Below, piece after piece: positions 23,591 through 32,891 of a DNA stretch of 64,000 bases. This stretch comes from Ktedonobacteraceae bacterium. Its GTDB lineage: Bacteria > Chloroflexota > Ktedonobacteria > Ktedonobacterales > Ktedonobacteraceae. The notes under the pieces were generated by a model, which was not told where the DNA came from, did no database searches, and was given only the letters and a program-made list of their open reading frames with translations. Made by a program: the position numbers and the translations under genes. Each line of letters opens with the position of its first letter. Position 1 is the first letter of the stretch. Location: NCBI GenBank assembly GCA_035653615.1, contig DASRBN010000021.1, positions 62,001 to 126,000 of the forward strand, read 5' to 3'.

Positions 23591-25951
23591 ATGATGACTA
23601 CAGAATACCAACATTTTGGCAAATATGAGTTACACAAGAGAATCAGTCGTAATGCAAATGGCGAGTTCTGGAAAGGCTACGATCCCGAACTACACCAGCC
23701 AGTCGCCATCAAAGTGTATTACATCAACCAGGTAGATGCGACTTTTATTTCACGATTTGCGCAACGTATGGGAGTCCTTACTTCTATACACCATGCCAAT
23801 ATCGTACCCATCCAGGATTTTTACATCGCTCCCTCTAAGAATGCTGATGAGGCTGCATCCTCTGTGGCCTGCATCGTTATGGACTACATCGAAGCTCCGA
23901 CCCTGGCGGACTATATTCGTAGTACATCGAGCCTGGGCAAGCTGCCGCCGGGTGCTGAGCTTCTTCATCTTTTTACCTCGCTTAGCCTGGCCATTGATTA
24001 CGCTCATCAGAACGGTATTATCCATGGGCATATCAAACCATCCAGTATCTTACTTGGTAAAAACACTTCTTCCCAGAACAAGATCGGTGAACCCTTGCTT
24101 ATCGATTTCGAGTTGTCCGGCATCCTGCAAAACAGCAGCAGCTTCTCCGAACCCTACTACCTCGCGCCTGAGCAGATAAGAGGATATCCCGCCAACGAGC
24201 GGAGCGATGTCTATACGCTTGGTATCATTCTCTATGAACTCTGTACCGGAGTACTGCCATTCCGAGGGAACAGGCGGGTCGCTATCATGATGCAGCATAT
24301 AAATGCGCTACCTACGCCACCGGCTCTCTTGAACCCCACTATTTCGCCCGCATTGACGAATGTCATCATGCGCAGTCTTGCCAAGGACCCTGGAATCCGA
24401 TTTGCCAGCGCGTCATCCATGACCGTAGCCCTGGCGAAGGCCCTCAACATGGCTGTTCCTGAAAATCTGGTTCGTTCTGCCTATCTGTTGGATTTGTTGA
24501 GTGATTCGGATGCCACACGCCCGAATAACCCGGTAGTCGCGCCGCGCATTATGCAGCCACTTCACATAACCTCTCAATTTGATCGCTCAACTTTTGCGCA
24601 AAATAGCTGGCCGTGGTCAGGAGCTTCTATAGTGGAGGCAGTACAGGCGCCGGAAAAGTTGTCTCGTGAGCAGGTTGGACGAGATCATTCAAGCGCAGCC
24701 TCTTCGCGTCCCACCCCCATTACCCCCATCCCCTCTATGGAGCCTTTTCCTTTCACGCGTCGACGCCGCTTTTACAAAACCTTGATTATCATCCTCATCA
24801 TTTTCATCTTACTCAGCAGCATCATCACAGTGGGCGCGATATTACTTTCCTCGCGGGCGAGTCCATCCAATTCCCTGGTAGGCCATGCCTACCTGCTCAA
24901 CAGTGGACAATTAACCGGTACTACGCAGGGCATTAATAGTGAGTTACAGATAAACCTGGCTAACATACAGAATCTTGCTGCCGGCACAAGCTATTATTGC
25001 TGGTTATTGGGCGATAAAACTAACACACATGTAGCCCCGCTCCTGCTGGGTCAATTAGCGCTCAATCATGGCGCGACCAATTTTCTCTATCCAGGTGATC
25101 AGCAACATGATAATTTATTGGGAACGTACAGTCGTTTACTCATCACTGTTGGTCGCACAAACGCTGCTGCAAGCGATCCGTTACGTGATACTGCTAGCTG
25201 GCGTTACTATGCTGAAATCCCTCAAACACCTATTCCTGGCGATGTGCTGCACTTCAGTATGCTGGATCACTTGCGTCACCTGCTTGTTAACTCTCCTGAG
25301 TTAGCACTTCGCCAGATTCAGGGAGGCCCTGCGATCTGGCTTGTCAGGAATACATCCGATGTCCTTGAACTTGCAAATAGTGCCGGGAACGATTGGCATA
25401 ATAAAGATGCCAGTTCCTTGCGCGCGCAAGTCATCCGTATTCTTGACTATATTGATGGAACCGCCGGTGTTCAAACCGATGTACCCAAAGGTACACCTCT
25501 TCTGACCGATCCCGCGATCTCTCAGGTTGCCTTGTTAGGACCAACACCAGGGCAGCTACAACCACCCGGTTCTCTCTACACTAACAAGCCTCTTCCTGGC
25601 TACATTTACCTTGTCGGCATGTATACAAACGCGCTGCTTCAGGCGCCTCAGGCGACACCAGATCAGCATCAACTGGTAGCGCAGATTACTACAGGTCTGA
25701 ACGAAGTAAAAAGCGCCCTGGATCAGATTCATCGTGATGCAGTTCGTCTTATACAGTTAAACAGTGGTCAATTATTGCAACCCGCGTCACTCTCTATGCT
25801 CAATGATCTGACTATGCAGGCGCAAAATGCCTATGCCGGCCAATTTGATTCCGTTACCGATCAGTTGAAAGGGGGAGTACTCTCGATTTATGGCAACCTC
25901 CAGCGCCTGGCAACTTTTGCCGTAATGCCATATACAGGTTCAGCCCTATAA
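23591..25951 (+). CDS. Membrane protein with Ser/Thr pseudokinase domain
   Basis: A 786-aa protein whose first 280 residues align with Hanks kinases but lack key residues. The glycine loop is SRNANGEFW. VAIK Lys (near residue 40) is kept. The catalytic HRDxKxxN reads HGHIKPSS (residues 145-152), so the Asp is His and the Asn is Ser. DFG at 172 reads DFE. APEQ and the helix-F DVYTLG are kept. It should bind partners or ATP without normal phosphotransfer. One membrane helix at about 396-420 precedes a 360-aa outer part with GHAYLLNSGQLTG and TSYYCWLLGDK, which resembles the outer domain of anti-sigma-K/RskA-type proteins only loosely. ATG 23591 follows GAAGAGG. Confidence 0.88.
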   Translation: MMTTEYQHFGKYELHKRISRNANGEFWKGYDPELHQPVAIKVYYINQVDATFISRFAQRMGVLTSIHHANIVPIQDFYIAPSKNADEAASSVACIVMDYIEAPTLADYIRSTSSLGKLPPGAELLHLFTSLSLAIDYAHQNGIIHGHIKPSSILLGKNTSSQNKIGEPLLIDFELSGILQNSSSFSEPYYLAPEQIRGYPANERSDVYTLGIILYELCTGVLPFRGNRRVAIMMQHINALPTPPALLNPTISPALTNVIMRSLAKDPGIRFASASSMTVALAKALNMAVPENLVRSAYLLDLLSDSDATRPNNPVVAPRIMQPLHITSQFDRSTFAQNSWPWSGASIVEAVQAPEKLSREQVGRDHSSAASSRPTPITPIPSMEPFPFTRRRRFYKTLIIILIIFILLSSIITVGAILLSSRASPSNSLVGHAYLLNSGQLTGTTQGINSELQINLANIQNLAAGTSYYCWLLGDKTNTHVAPLLLGQLALNHGATNFLYPGDQQHDNLLGTYSRLLITVGRTNAAASDPLRDTASWRYYAEIPQTPIPGDVLHFSMLDHLRHLLVNSPELALRQIQGGPAIWLVRNTSDVLELANSAGNDWHNKDASSLRAQVIRILDYIDGTAGVQTDVPKGTPLLTDPAISQVALLGPTPGQLQPPGSLYTNKPLPGYIYLVGMYTNALLQAPQATPDQHQLVAQITTGLNEVKSALDQIHRDAVRLIQLNSGQLLQPASLSMLNDLTMQAQNAYAGQFDSVTDQLKGGVLSIYGNLQRLATFAVMPYTGSAL

Positions 25952-25989
25952 GCAAAAGATGACGCCCTGGTGAATATTACAAACCAGGG

Positions 25990-26066
25990 GATCATGTCAT
26001 TCTTCGCTGCGCTCAGAATCCCGCAGGCCACGGGAGATTCTGAGCGCAGCGAAGAATGACATGATC
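25990..26066. repeat. Palindromic repeat, TTCTTCGCTGCGCTC family, copy 1
   Basis: 31-bp perfect arms (25990-26020 and 26036-26066) around 15 nt. Same core as the element at 26958-27031. It follows the pseudokinase stop and could also act as its terminator. Confidence 0.85.
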
Positions 26067-26201
26067 GATCCTCGTTGTTCATTTTCAGTGGGGACAGAGT
26101 TCTGAACAATCACGGTTCCTGAGAAATGTTGCGTAGTTCTGCCATACAAGGTATAGTATAAGAAATAGCCATCATCACAACAAACCGGAGACTATTGGAG
26201 C

Positions 26202-26927
26202 ATGGACTCATCGCAACTGACAGTGGGAGTTGCCTTTTTAGCGGGGCTGGCATCATTTCTCTCGCCCTGCGTCCTGCCTCTCGTACCTATTTACCTGGCA
26301 CAACTTGTTGGGCAAGGCATCTATCAATCAGCAGGAGATGGGGAGCTGCATGCGGGCCGCTTTATCACATTCCTGCACGCGCTCACCTTCATGCTGGGCT
26401 TTACCCTGGCTTTCGTCGCCCTTGGGGCCACCGCCAGTACATTGGGAGGATTTCTACGCGCCAACCAGTTCCTGCTGCGCCAGGTGGGTGGGATTGTCCT
26501 CATCATCATCGGCCTGCACCTGACAGGGCTGCTCAAATTGCCTTTTCTCTATTGGCAGAAACGCTTTGAATTTCATCCCAGTCGTCCCAGTTACCCGGCC
26601 TCTTTCGTCATCGGCTTGATTTTCGCCATTGGCTGGACGCCCTGCATCGGGCTTATCCTTGGGCCAATTCTGGCTCTCGCGGCCAATGCAGCAACGCTGC
26701 GCCAGGGGGTCTTGTTGCTGCTAGCATATTCGCTTGGCCTCGGCATTCCATTTCTACTCCTGGGCCTGGGATTGGACCGCTTTAGCAAGATATTGAAGTG
26801 GCTAAAGCCGCACCTGGGAAAAGTTGAAGTTGGAACCGGCATCATCATGATTCTGGTAGGGGTGATGATCTACTTCAACATGCTCATCTACCTGAATCAC
26901 TATTTCAACCTGGGTATTAACCTGTAG
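26202..26927 (+). CDS. ccdA: CcdA-type thiol-disulfide transmembrane protein
   Basis: A 241-aa polytopic protein of six membrane helices. The two redox cysteines sit in the family positions: LSPCVLPLVPIYL in helix 1 and IGWTPCIGLILGP in helix 4, each followed by the helix-breaking prolines. CcdA moves reducing equivalents from cytosolic thioredoxin across the membrane to outer thioredoxin-like proteins for cytochrome c maturation or disulfide repair. ATG 26202 follows GGAG. No cytochrome c assembly genes or periplasmic thioredoxin are next to it, so the receiving partner is elsewhere. It lies between two palindromic repeats. Confidence 0.93.
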   Translation: MDSSQLTVGVAFLAGLASFLSPCVLPLVPIYLAQLVGQGIYQSAGDGELHAGRFITFLHALTFMLGFTLAFVALGATASTLGGFLRANQFLLRQVGGIVLIIIGLHLTGLLKLPFLYWQKRFEFHPSRPSYPASFVIGLIFAIGWTPCIGLILGPILALAANAATLRQGVLLLLAYSLGLGIPFLLLGLGLDRFSKILKWLKPHLGKVEVGTGIIMILVGVMIYFNMLIYLNHYFNLGINL

Positions 26928-26957
26928 GGGCCACGAAGGATTTTTCACAGCCCTGAG

Positions 26958-27031
26958 CCTGTCATTCTGAGCGCAGCGAAGAATCTATGTCTCATACCGC
27001 TGAGATTCTTCGCTGCGCTCAGAATGACAGG
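26958..27031. repeat. Palindromic repeat, TTCTTCGCTGCGCTC family, copy 2
   Basis: 29-bp perfect arms (26958-26986 and 27003-27031) around 16 nt, in the convergent space between ccdA and the anti-sigma gene. It shares the GTCATTCTGAGCGCAGCG core with copy 1. Confidence 0.85.
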
Positions 27032-27089
27032 TCACAGAGTACTTTCCGATTTTGACAGTAGAAATTCGTTATCGGCCCGGTAGTGCTGG

Positions 27090-27383
27090 CTACCAGCATT
27101 CCTCAATATCTGCTCGAATCTCCCTTTCGATTTCGCGGTCGAATTCGATAGGCTCGCCAATAGGAGTGCGCGCCAGTCGCAACACCGCTTCGCGCAGGTG
27201 AGCCGGGGCGCGTTCGATTGTACAGCGCTCGTGGATGAGTCGCTTGATTTTCATATCAAAGTGGAACCGGCAATTACAACTGGAGCAATTCGAGAGGTGC
27301 TGCTGTACTATCGTGACCTCCTCGGCACTCAGTTCCCGGTCAATATAAAGATGGAGACGAGCCACGCTCTCAATACAACTCAT
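27090..27383 (-). CDS. Zinc-containing anti-sigma factor (RsrA-like)
   Basis: A 97-aa ZAS-type anti-sigma factor. The zinc motif His29-x3-Cys33-x2-Cys36 (QQHLSNCSSC) and an early Cys3 match the RsrA arrangement, in which Cys3, His and two Cys hold zinc and form a disulfide on oxidation, releasing the sigma factor. An amphipathic helix (FHFDMKIKRLIHERC) follows for sigma binding. It has no membrane segment, so it is a cytosolic thiol sensor. It is divergent from the ECF sigma gene 240 nt away. Redox sensing is inferred from the family; an extra pair of cysteines (CNC at 36-38 and Cys54) may add reactivity. Confidence 0.86.
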   Translation of the reverse strand: MSCIESVARLHLYIDRELSAEEVTIVQQHLSNCSSCNCRFHFDMKIKRLIHERCTIERAPAHLREAVLRLARTPIGEPIEFDREIEREIRADIEECW

Positions 27384-27625
27384 AACAAATCCTCAATTTC
27401 CCAGAGCCTGCTAATTTTAAAACATTCTTTACCGGCTCATCGTGTAACTCTTATCTGATGATACTAACATATGAAGAGGGGCTTTCATTCCCGTTAAGAG
27501 TACGCTATACTAGCCAGGAAAGATCAGTGATGGGTATAGAAGCCAGATGATGGACTTTAGTGATCGACTTCCATTATCGTTTATGGTAGAAATCCCCAGT
27601 AGGTTGGTTGAAAGAGGAACATTGC

Positions 27626-28315
27626 ATGTCCGATGAGCGAGAGCCAGTGGCGAAAGCTATAGAGCAAAAGCCGGTGGAATCTAATATATCGAATAACGAG
27701 GCCACACAAAATGGTGTCACAGAAGATTTTGAGGCAGGCGTCCTGGCCCAGTTGGATAGTCTCTATCGTACTGCGCTACGCTTGACCCATAACCAGCAAG
27801 AGGCCGAAGACCTGGTGCAGGAAACCATGCTCAAGGCATTTCGTTTTGCCGATAGCTATCAACGGGGTACCAATCTTCGTGCATGGCTCTTTCGCATCTT
27901 GAACACGTCTGCCATTAATCGTTTTCGCAAGCAATCCACTCACCCTGTCACAACTTCTCTGCCAGAAGGGGAAGATTTTTATCTCTACAACCGTATTCGT
28001 GACATGACGGGCCAGGAGTTGAGCGCGGCGGCGGAAGATGAAGTATTGAGCCAGTATCTGGATGAGGATGTATACCGCGCCTTAAACAATCTCCCTCTCA
28101 ATTTTCGCATGCCCGTGATCCTCGCCGATATCGAAGGCCTTTCATATAAAGAGATTGCCGAAGCCTTACAGATTCCCATTGGTACCGTCATGAGCCGTAT
28201 CTCGCGCGCGCGTCGCCAGTTACAGCAGTCGTTGTGGGAATATGCCAAAGAAAAAGGGTATGTGCCCGCCGGAGCGCCGCCAGACTCGAACAAGTCAGAT
28301 GGAAAGCAAAAATAA
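27626..28315 (+). CDS. ECF sigma factor (SigR/RpoE-like)
   Basis: A 229-aa group IV sigma factor. Region 2 has LDSLYRTALRLTHNQQEAEDLVQETMLKAFRF and NLRAWLFRILNTSAINRFRK; region 4 has LPLNFRMPVILADIEGLSYKEIAEALQIPIGTVMSRISRARRQL. An acidic N-terminal extension of about 40 residues precedes region 2. The DxxGLSYKEIA and IPIGTVMSR stretches are typical of the SigR/SigH group that pairs with zinc anti-sigma factors. ATG 27626 follows AAAGAGGA. The divergent RsrA-like gene is the likely partner, so the pair probably answers thiol oxidation. A TATACT element at 27506-27511 might be a -10, but the -35 is poor. Confidence 0.92.
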   Translation: MSDEREPVAKAIEQKPVESNISNNEATQNGVTEDFEAGVLAQLDSLYRTALRLTHNQQEAEDLVQETMLKAFRFADSYQRGTNLRAWLFRILNTSAINRFRKQSTHPVTTSLPEGEDFYLYNRIRDMTGQELSAAAEDEVLSQYLDEDVYRALNNLPLNFRMPVILADIEGLSYKEIAEALQIPIGTVMSRISRARRQLQQSLWEYAKEKGYVPAGAPPDSNKSDGKQK

Positions 28316-28335
28316 GGGTTTGCTTTCCGGTTTGA

Positions 28336-28366
28336 AAGATGCCTGGCATCCGCAGCCAGGCATCTT
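28336..28366. terminator. Hairpin terminator between convergent genes
   Basis: A perfect 12-bp stem AAGATGCCTGGC/GCCAGGCATCTT with a 7-nt loop, between the ECF sigma gene and the MarR gene. Confidence 0.75.
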
Positions 28367-28382
28367 GCTATTCGAACTCATG

Positions 28383-28652
28383 CTATACCATGCTGCCGGC
28401 ATCGCGGCGTAAGGCTTCATTACCGGAACGTGTAAGCGTCACGTCAACACAACGGCGATCCGTCATATTCTCGGCCCTCTTGACCAGTCCTTTACGTTCG
28501 AGGCGCGCAACTGCTTTTGTCGCTGCCGCGGAACTCACACCTAAGGCGCTTGCGATCTCACCTACTGACCAGCGTTCCCGTTGAGCAAGAAAAGTGAGAA
28601 CTTCGAACTGGCGGGGTGTAAGATTTATTTGTTCTCCATGTACTGTCGTCAT
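28383..28652 (-). CDS. MarR-family winged-helix regulator
   Basis: An 89-aa short MarR protein. LTPRQFEVLTFLAQRERWSVGEIASALGVSSAAATKAVARLERKGLVKRAENMTDRRCVDVTLT is a complete winged helix with the DxR wing motif. The long dimerisation helices of full MarR proteins are almost absent. ATG 28652 has AGGAG upstream; the longer frame from 28703 lacks a site. It lies 115 nt downstream of the ComP-like kinase on the same strand and could be a late gene of that unit, but the gap allows its own promoter. The regulated genes are unknown. Confidence 0.85.
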   Translation of the reverse strand: MTTVHGEQINLTPRQFEVLTFLAQRERWSVGEIASALGVSSAAATKAVARLERKGLVKRAENMTDRRCVDVTLTRSGNEALRRDAGSMV

Positions 28653-28767
28653 TGGTTTTTCTCCTGAAACAAGCGAATTTCGAAGTGAATGATATCCGTG
28701 CAATATGTCTTGACTATGCCTGTATTCAGAAGACGTTCTGGAAGGGAAAAACGGGTCACCTGCGGGA

Positions 28768-31698
28768 TTACCGGAGTAATTTGTTCAACGTGATGATCGC
28801 ATTCGGGGTAGGACTTTCCGCGATAGGAGCAGCGTGTAGTGTAAAGAAAAAGACACTTCCCTCACCTGCTACTCCATTGCTCTCTAGCCAGATGCGCCCA
28901 CCCATGGCCTCAATCAGCCGCTTGCTGATATAGAGACCTAACCCTGCGCCACGGGCAGGGCTGTTCATATCACGCTCGAGGCGTACAAAACGTTCAAAAA
29001 GGCGTTCCTGTTGATCCAGTGGTACGCCCAGGCCGTAATCCCGTACTCGCACCTTCACCATCTCGCCATCTAACTCACCGGCTATCTCAATCCTACTGCC
29101 AGCAGGAGAGTATTTAATAGCGTTACTCATCAGGTTGAGCAATACCTGGCGCAAGCGCAAATCGTCAGCCATCACCTGTATCTGTGCCGGGATATCGACG
29201 CGAACAGGCCGGCCTTCGCGTCGAATGACACCGTCGAGTATCTCCAAAATATGCTGTACCGGGCCGGCAAGCGGGATCGGGGCGAGTCGTATTTGTTCAA
29301 CATCTACCTGTACGCGGCTCGCATCCATAATGTTTCCCACCATAAGCGTCAATTCGTCGCAGCCACGGTGCGCTTTCGCGATAAAGTCGGCGCGTGTATG
29401 GCCTGGGAGCGTCTCATGGTATTGCTCCAGCAATTCGATATAACCCTGTACAGCAGTCAAAGGAGTACGCAACTCATGTGATGCCGTGATAATAAACTGA
29501 TCCTTCAGGAGATCCAGTTCCTTCTGCCGTTCATAAGCAGCTCGCAATGCGATAGTGATCTCTGCATTCTCCATTGCCGCCACGCACTGATTTGCGAACA
29601 TACTCAATACACGCTTCTCTTCATGCGAAAACACATGCGGTCGAACATAGGAGAGCACCAGTATGCCAAATTGCTGCTCCCCCTTGCCCAGCGGGAGCCA
29701 TGCGAATGGCAGGTGAGGAATCTGTGTTAAGCAGGTTGGCATAGTTGCCAATCTTGCCGGACTCGCCTCGATAGTGTTACCCGTATCATAAAAGTAAGCA
29801 GACCAATCACGCGCCTCAAGGCCGGTAATATCTTCCGGCAGGGCCAGGCGAGCCTCCGGCCCCTTATGAATAACCCGCTGTAGCGATCCGGTAGCGTCAT
29901 TATGAAGCCAGATTTCAGCCCCGGCCCCAACAGCTTGCGCGACGGCCCCGGCATAGGCTTCGGCCACCTCCTCAATGCTCGTATACGCCTTCTCCAACAT
30001 CGCGTTAGCGCTATACAAAGCGTTTAAAGTCGCTACATGGCGACTGGCGTGCCGGTACAAACGCCCCGTCTCCAGAACCGGTGAGAAACGACCAACAATC
30101 ATGTGGATGGCCTCAAAGTCTGGTCCTGCGAACGGCTGGCCGTCTCCTCGTTCGCCTAAAAGCAGCAGGCCGATCATCTTGCCCTGCGTCCACACAGGAG
30201 CCAGCAGAGGATCCGCGCCCTCAGAAACGGTGGTAGAGAGATACAACGCAAGGCCTGATGGTTGCTCCGTGTCCGACTTAGAAGCTTCACTGAGCAACAG
30301 TGGACGCCTGGCCTGCTTCACATGACGAATAAGGGGAGCATTCGCGTCTATCCAATCGCCTTTTTCGAGAAAGGGGAATGTTGCATGCTCATTCGCTGCC
30401 GATTGGACTGTTTGCAGTACCATCTGCACAAGTTTAGCGCGCGATACATCGTGAGAATCGCCCTCCTTGAGAGCAGGAGCGATATGATAGCAACCGGTAT
30501 CTTCGTCCAGGACGAGCAGGCAGACTTCCTGGGTTTCGAATGTATTTACTACTGTCAGGGTAAGCAATGCTGCTGCTTCCTCAAGGTTGAATGCTTCGCG
30601 GCTTAGCAAATCGGGGTTATTGACAAGCCGGCGATAATGAGCCATTTCATTGAAGAATAGTTTTTCTGTCACTACACGGGCCAGCCACCATGTACAGGGT
30701 CCCAGGATTATAAGGCCGGCCGCTATGCAGATCATGGCAGCGGAAGCATCATTGGATAGCAATAGATTACAGAGCATGACCACGAAATAGCCAACTATCG
30801 CCAGGCTAATGCTGCCTGCTATCCACGTGACTGCCCGGCGAATATACATATCGAATATCAGAATCTGGTAGCGGAGAATCGTATAGCCCAGCCCTAAAGG
30901 CAAGAGAATGGCGGAAAGTGTGCTTAATTGGGCATCAACTACATATTTGTTGGGAAGACCGAAGAGCAGGGGTAGCAAGGTCAATAAAAGAAAAGGCGCA
31001 AAAGCCAGTAGAACGCCGAACACAAATATACGCAATTGCTGCCGCTGGCGCAATGAAGATTGACGGAATGAGACAATAATGGTGACGAGGATGACCGTTA
31101 AAACGAGCAGGTAATAGCTATAATCCACGGTATTGAGCCAGCTGGGGAGACCCGGTGACCACAAATCGAGAAGCACTTCATTCAATGCTGTCACTATGCT
31201 CAGAAGTATGATCGCAACCGCATATATGTATAGTAATTGGATGAAAAAATGGCGCTGAACAGGCTTTGGCTTACTGGCGGATGATGAAGATAATGCAAGA
31301 TAAGACCTGGGAAACACTAACAGCAGGACGGAGAAAGTTGAAAGGGCCAGCGGGCTGCTGGCATTGTTTATGGCTGAAAGAATCGGATTGTTTAATGCCG
31401 CACCTGTTTCTGAGGCGAACGCGACCATCATGGCAAAAGAAAAACAGAAAAGCAGGAAAGCTACATAACGATTGCGCGCGTAGAGCCAGATCAAAGCCCC
31501 AATCGCCAGAAATATCAATCCTATAAAAGCCGAAAAACCAAAACGTGTCCAGAATTGAAAAGAAGGCGAGGTATTGGCAGCTTCGTGAGAGAAAAAAAGT
31601 ATCCCATCGATAGCCGACAGCAGGCAATAGACCGCGAGAGCGATCATTATAGCCAGCAGACGCCCCGCTCTGATCCGTATCCAGGACATGTACTTCAT
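28768..31698 (-). CDS. ComP-like polytopic sensor histidine kinase with GAF-type domains
   Basis: A 976-aa kinase. The N-terminal third has about 9-10 membrane helices ending with ILRYQILIFDMYIRRAVTW, a linker also found in ComP-like and related polytopic kinases. Two GAF-like regions follow (around residues 385-530 and 570-720). The HisKA box ASHELRTPLTAVQGY has His near residue 740, and HATPase has NLMSNAIKY near 855, DYGLGVP and GAGLGLYISK. The catalytic part is of the common HPK1 type, whereas Bacillus ComP is HPK7-like. ATG 31698 behind GGGGGAG is preferred. It lies 67 nt after the prenyltransferase gene, in the position of a receptor for the prenylated peptide. No response regulator is adjacent. 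Confidence 0.88.
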   Translation of the reverse strand: MKYMSWIRIRAGRLLAIMIALAVYCLLSAIDGILFFSHEAANTSPSFQFWTRFGFSAFIGLIFLAIGALIWLYARNRYVAFLLFCFSFAMMVAFASETGAALNNPILSAINNASSPLALSTFSVLLLVFPRSYLALSSSSASKPKPVQRHFFIQLLYIYAVAIILLSIVTALNEVLLDLWSPGLPSWLNTVDYSYYLLVLTVILVTIIVSFRQSSLRQRQQLRIFVFGVLLAFAPFLLLTLLPLLFGLPNKYVVDAQLSTLSAILLPLGLGYTILRYQILIFDMYIRRAVTWIAGSISLAIVGYFVVMLCNLLLSNDASAAMICIAAGLIILGPCTWWLARVVTEKLFFNEMAHYRRLVNNPDLLSREAFNLEEAAALLTLTVVNTFETQEVCLLVLDEDTGCYHIAPALKEGDSHDVSRAKLVQMVLQTVQSAANEHATFPFLEKGDWIDANAPLIRHVKQARRPLLLSEASKSDTEQPSGLALYLSTTVSEGADPLLAPVWTQGKMIGLLLLGERGDGQPFAGPDFEAIHMIVGRFSPVLETGRLYRHASRHVATLNALYSANAMLEKAYTSIEEVAEAYAGAVAQAVGAGAEIWLHNDATGSLQRVIHKGPEARLALPEDITGLEARDWSAYFYDTGNTIEASPARLATMPTCLTQIPHLPFAWLPLGKGEQQFGILVLSYVRPHVFSHEEKRVLSMFANQCVAAMENAEITIALRAAYERQKELDLLKDQFIITASHELRTPLTAVQGYIELLEQYHETLPGHTRADFIAKAHRGCDELTLMVGNIMDASRVQVDVEQIRLAPIPLAGPVQHILEILDGVIRREGRPVRVDIPAQIQVMADDLRLRQVLLNLMSNAIKYSPAGSRIEIAGELDGEMVKVRVRDYGLGVPLDQQERLFERFVRLERDMNSPARGAGLGLYISKRLIEAMGGRIWLESNGVAGEGSVFFFTLHAAPIAESPTPNAIITLNKLLR

Positions 31699-31765
31699 AC
31701 GATTCTCCCCCCTGATTTCCCACCACTTCGACTTAATAAACCAGGCATTCACCGGCATACTGCTT

Positions 31766-32824
31766 TTAGATGCCTAGCAAAAAATGCAGCGCGGGAGAAA
31801 CAGGCTTCTGAACCTCAATCTCCTGTAATCGTTCCCGAGCGCGTTCGCGATAGAGCAGGCAAATACCCCAGGTTGTAATTATTCCCTCTTGTAATGCCTT
31901 GCTCTGTCGTCTACTCTCCCCATCGGAATTTTCTGCTGCTTTCTGAAGAGAGGTGCTTATTTCTGCTGCGAGTACTACGGGCAGTGTTTTCTTTCCCCGC
32001 TTTAAATCTGATTTTATGCTTGTTCTTGTTGTATCGGTCGCCTCAACAATTACAGCATCCTTCTCATCTTGTAATAAATAATACAGGTCATGACAATCAT
32101 TGTCAAGTTGATGGGCTATTCCAAGCAGCTTGCCCAGTTCCGAAAACTGCTCGCATAATGTATCATCCGCTCCTCCACATATTGCTCCAAGCCGGCAAGC
32201 AAGGCGCATAATTGAACCGGCCTTGCCGGACGCTATCTCTATACACTCTTCATGAGAAAAGTCCCCGGCTGATCGCGATTCTGCCAGTAAATCCCGGTGC
32301 TGGCCAGACGTGGCGGTAAGGGCGCATTCCTGCAAAGTATTGAGTAGACGTATGATGATGGCAGGCTCAATAGCCTGCTCGCTCAGAGACAGGATTGCCT
32401 GGTAGGACAATGTTAAAAGCGCCGTGGAGGCATTCAACACGCGCGGTATACCAATAGACCGGACGATGGGAGTCTGATCCTCATCCTCAACATCATCCAA
32501 CAGGTCAAGCGCACAGACGAAACATTCCACTGCAACTGCTACACTGCTTGCGTATTCAGGATGTATATCTGGAGAGAGATGGTGCGCTATGAGCAGCGTC
32601 AAAAGCGACCACATACCGGCAGGAAGCACGGGAGCCAGAGCGCCGATTTCTGTATCAGGTTGGGAGAGAAGTTTTCCTGCACCTTTTAGGGCATGCACGA
32701 CATCATTTTGTAGTAGAGGGTGTAAGGTAGCCACAAGACGATGAAGCCGCTCGCGAAGGATGCCTTGTTGAGCGGCTATTGAACTCGCTGAAAACTGAGA
32801 AGCGTTACTCATTTCAGGAGCCAT
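31766..32824 (-). CDS. Polyprenyl synthetase-fold protein, ComQ-like
   Basis: A 352-aa all-helical isoprenyl-synthase fold. The first aspartate-rich motif is FVCALDLLDDVEDEDQ (DDxxD) and the second is HQLDNDCHDLYYLLQDEKD (NDxxD), where most chain-elongating enzymes have GDxxD. GKAGSIMRLACRLGA matches the GKT-like region. ComQ has this same fold and moves farnesyl or geranyl pyrophosphate onto a Trp of ComX. Here the gene follows a 66-aa ComX-like peptide by 67 nt and precedes a polytopic kinase by 67 nt. An ordinary prenyl diphosphate synthase is the alternative, but its place between peptide and receptor favours ComQ. ATG 32824 has no clear ribosome site. Confidence 0.8.
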   Translation of the reverse strand: MAPEMSNASQFSASSIAAQQGILRERLHRLVATLHPLLQNDVVHALKGAGKLLSQPDTEIGALAPVLPAGMWSLLTLLIAHHLSPDIHPEYASSVAVAVECFVCALDLLDDVEDEDQTPIVRSIGIPRVLNASTALLTLSYQAILSLSEQAIEPAIIIRLLNTLQECALTATSGQHRDLLAESRSAGDFSHEECIEIASGKAGSIMRLACRLGAICGGADDTLCEQFSELGKLLGIAHQLDNDCHDLYYLLQDEKDAVIVEATDTTRTSIKSDLKRGKKTLPVVLAAEISTSLQKAAENSDGESRRQSKALQEGIITTWGICLLYRERARERLQEIEVQKPVSPALHFLLGI

Positions 32825-32891
32825 TCTGATACATGTAAGAACCTACCTACCCTATCTTCTAATTGAGGAAGTCTGTTGGTACATCCAGGTA

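Noticed and set aside
31766-32824. Simple geranylgeranyl diphosphate synthase
   Set aside because: Not excluded, but the second motif is NDxxD in place of GDxxD and the gene lies between a Trp-ended peptide and a sensor kinase, which favours a ComQ-like role.
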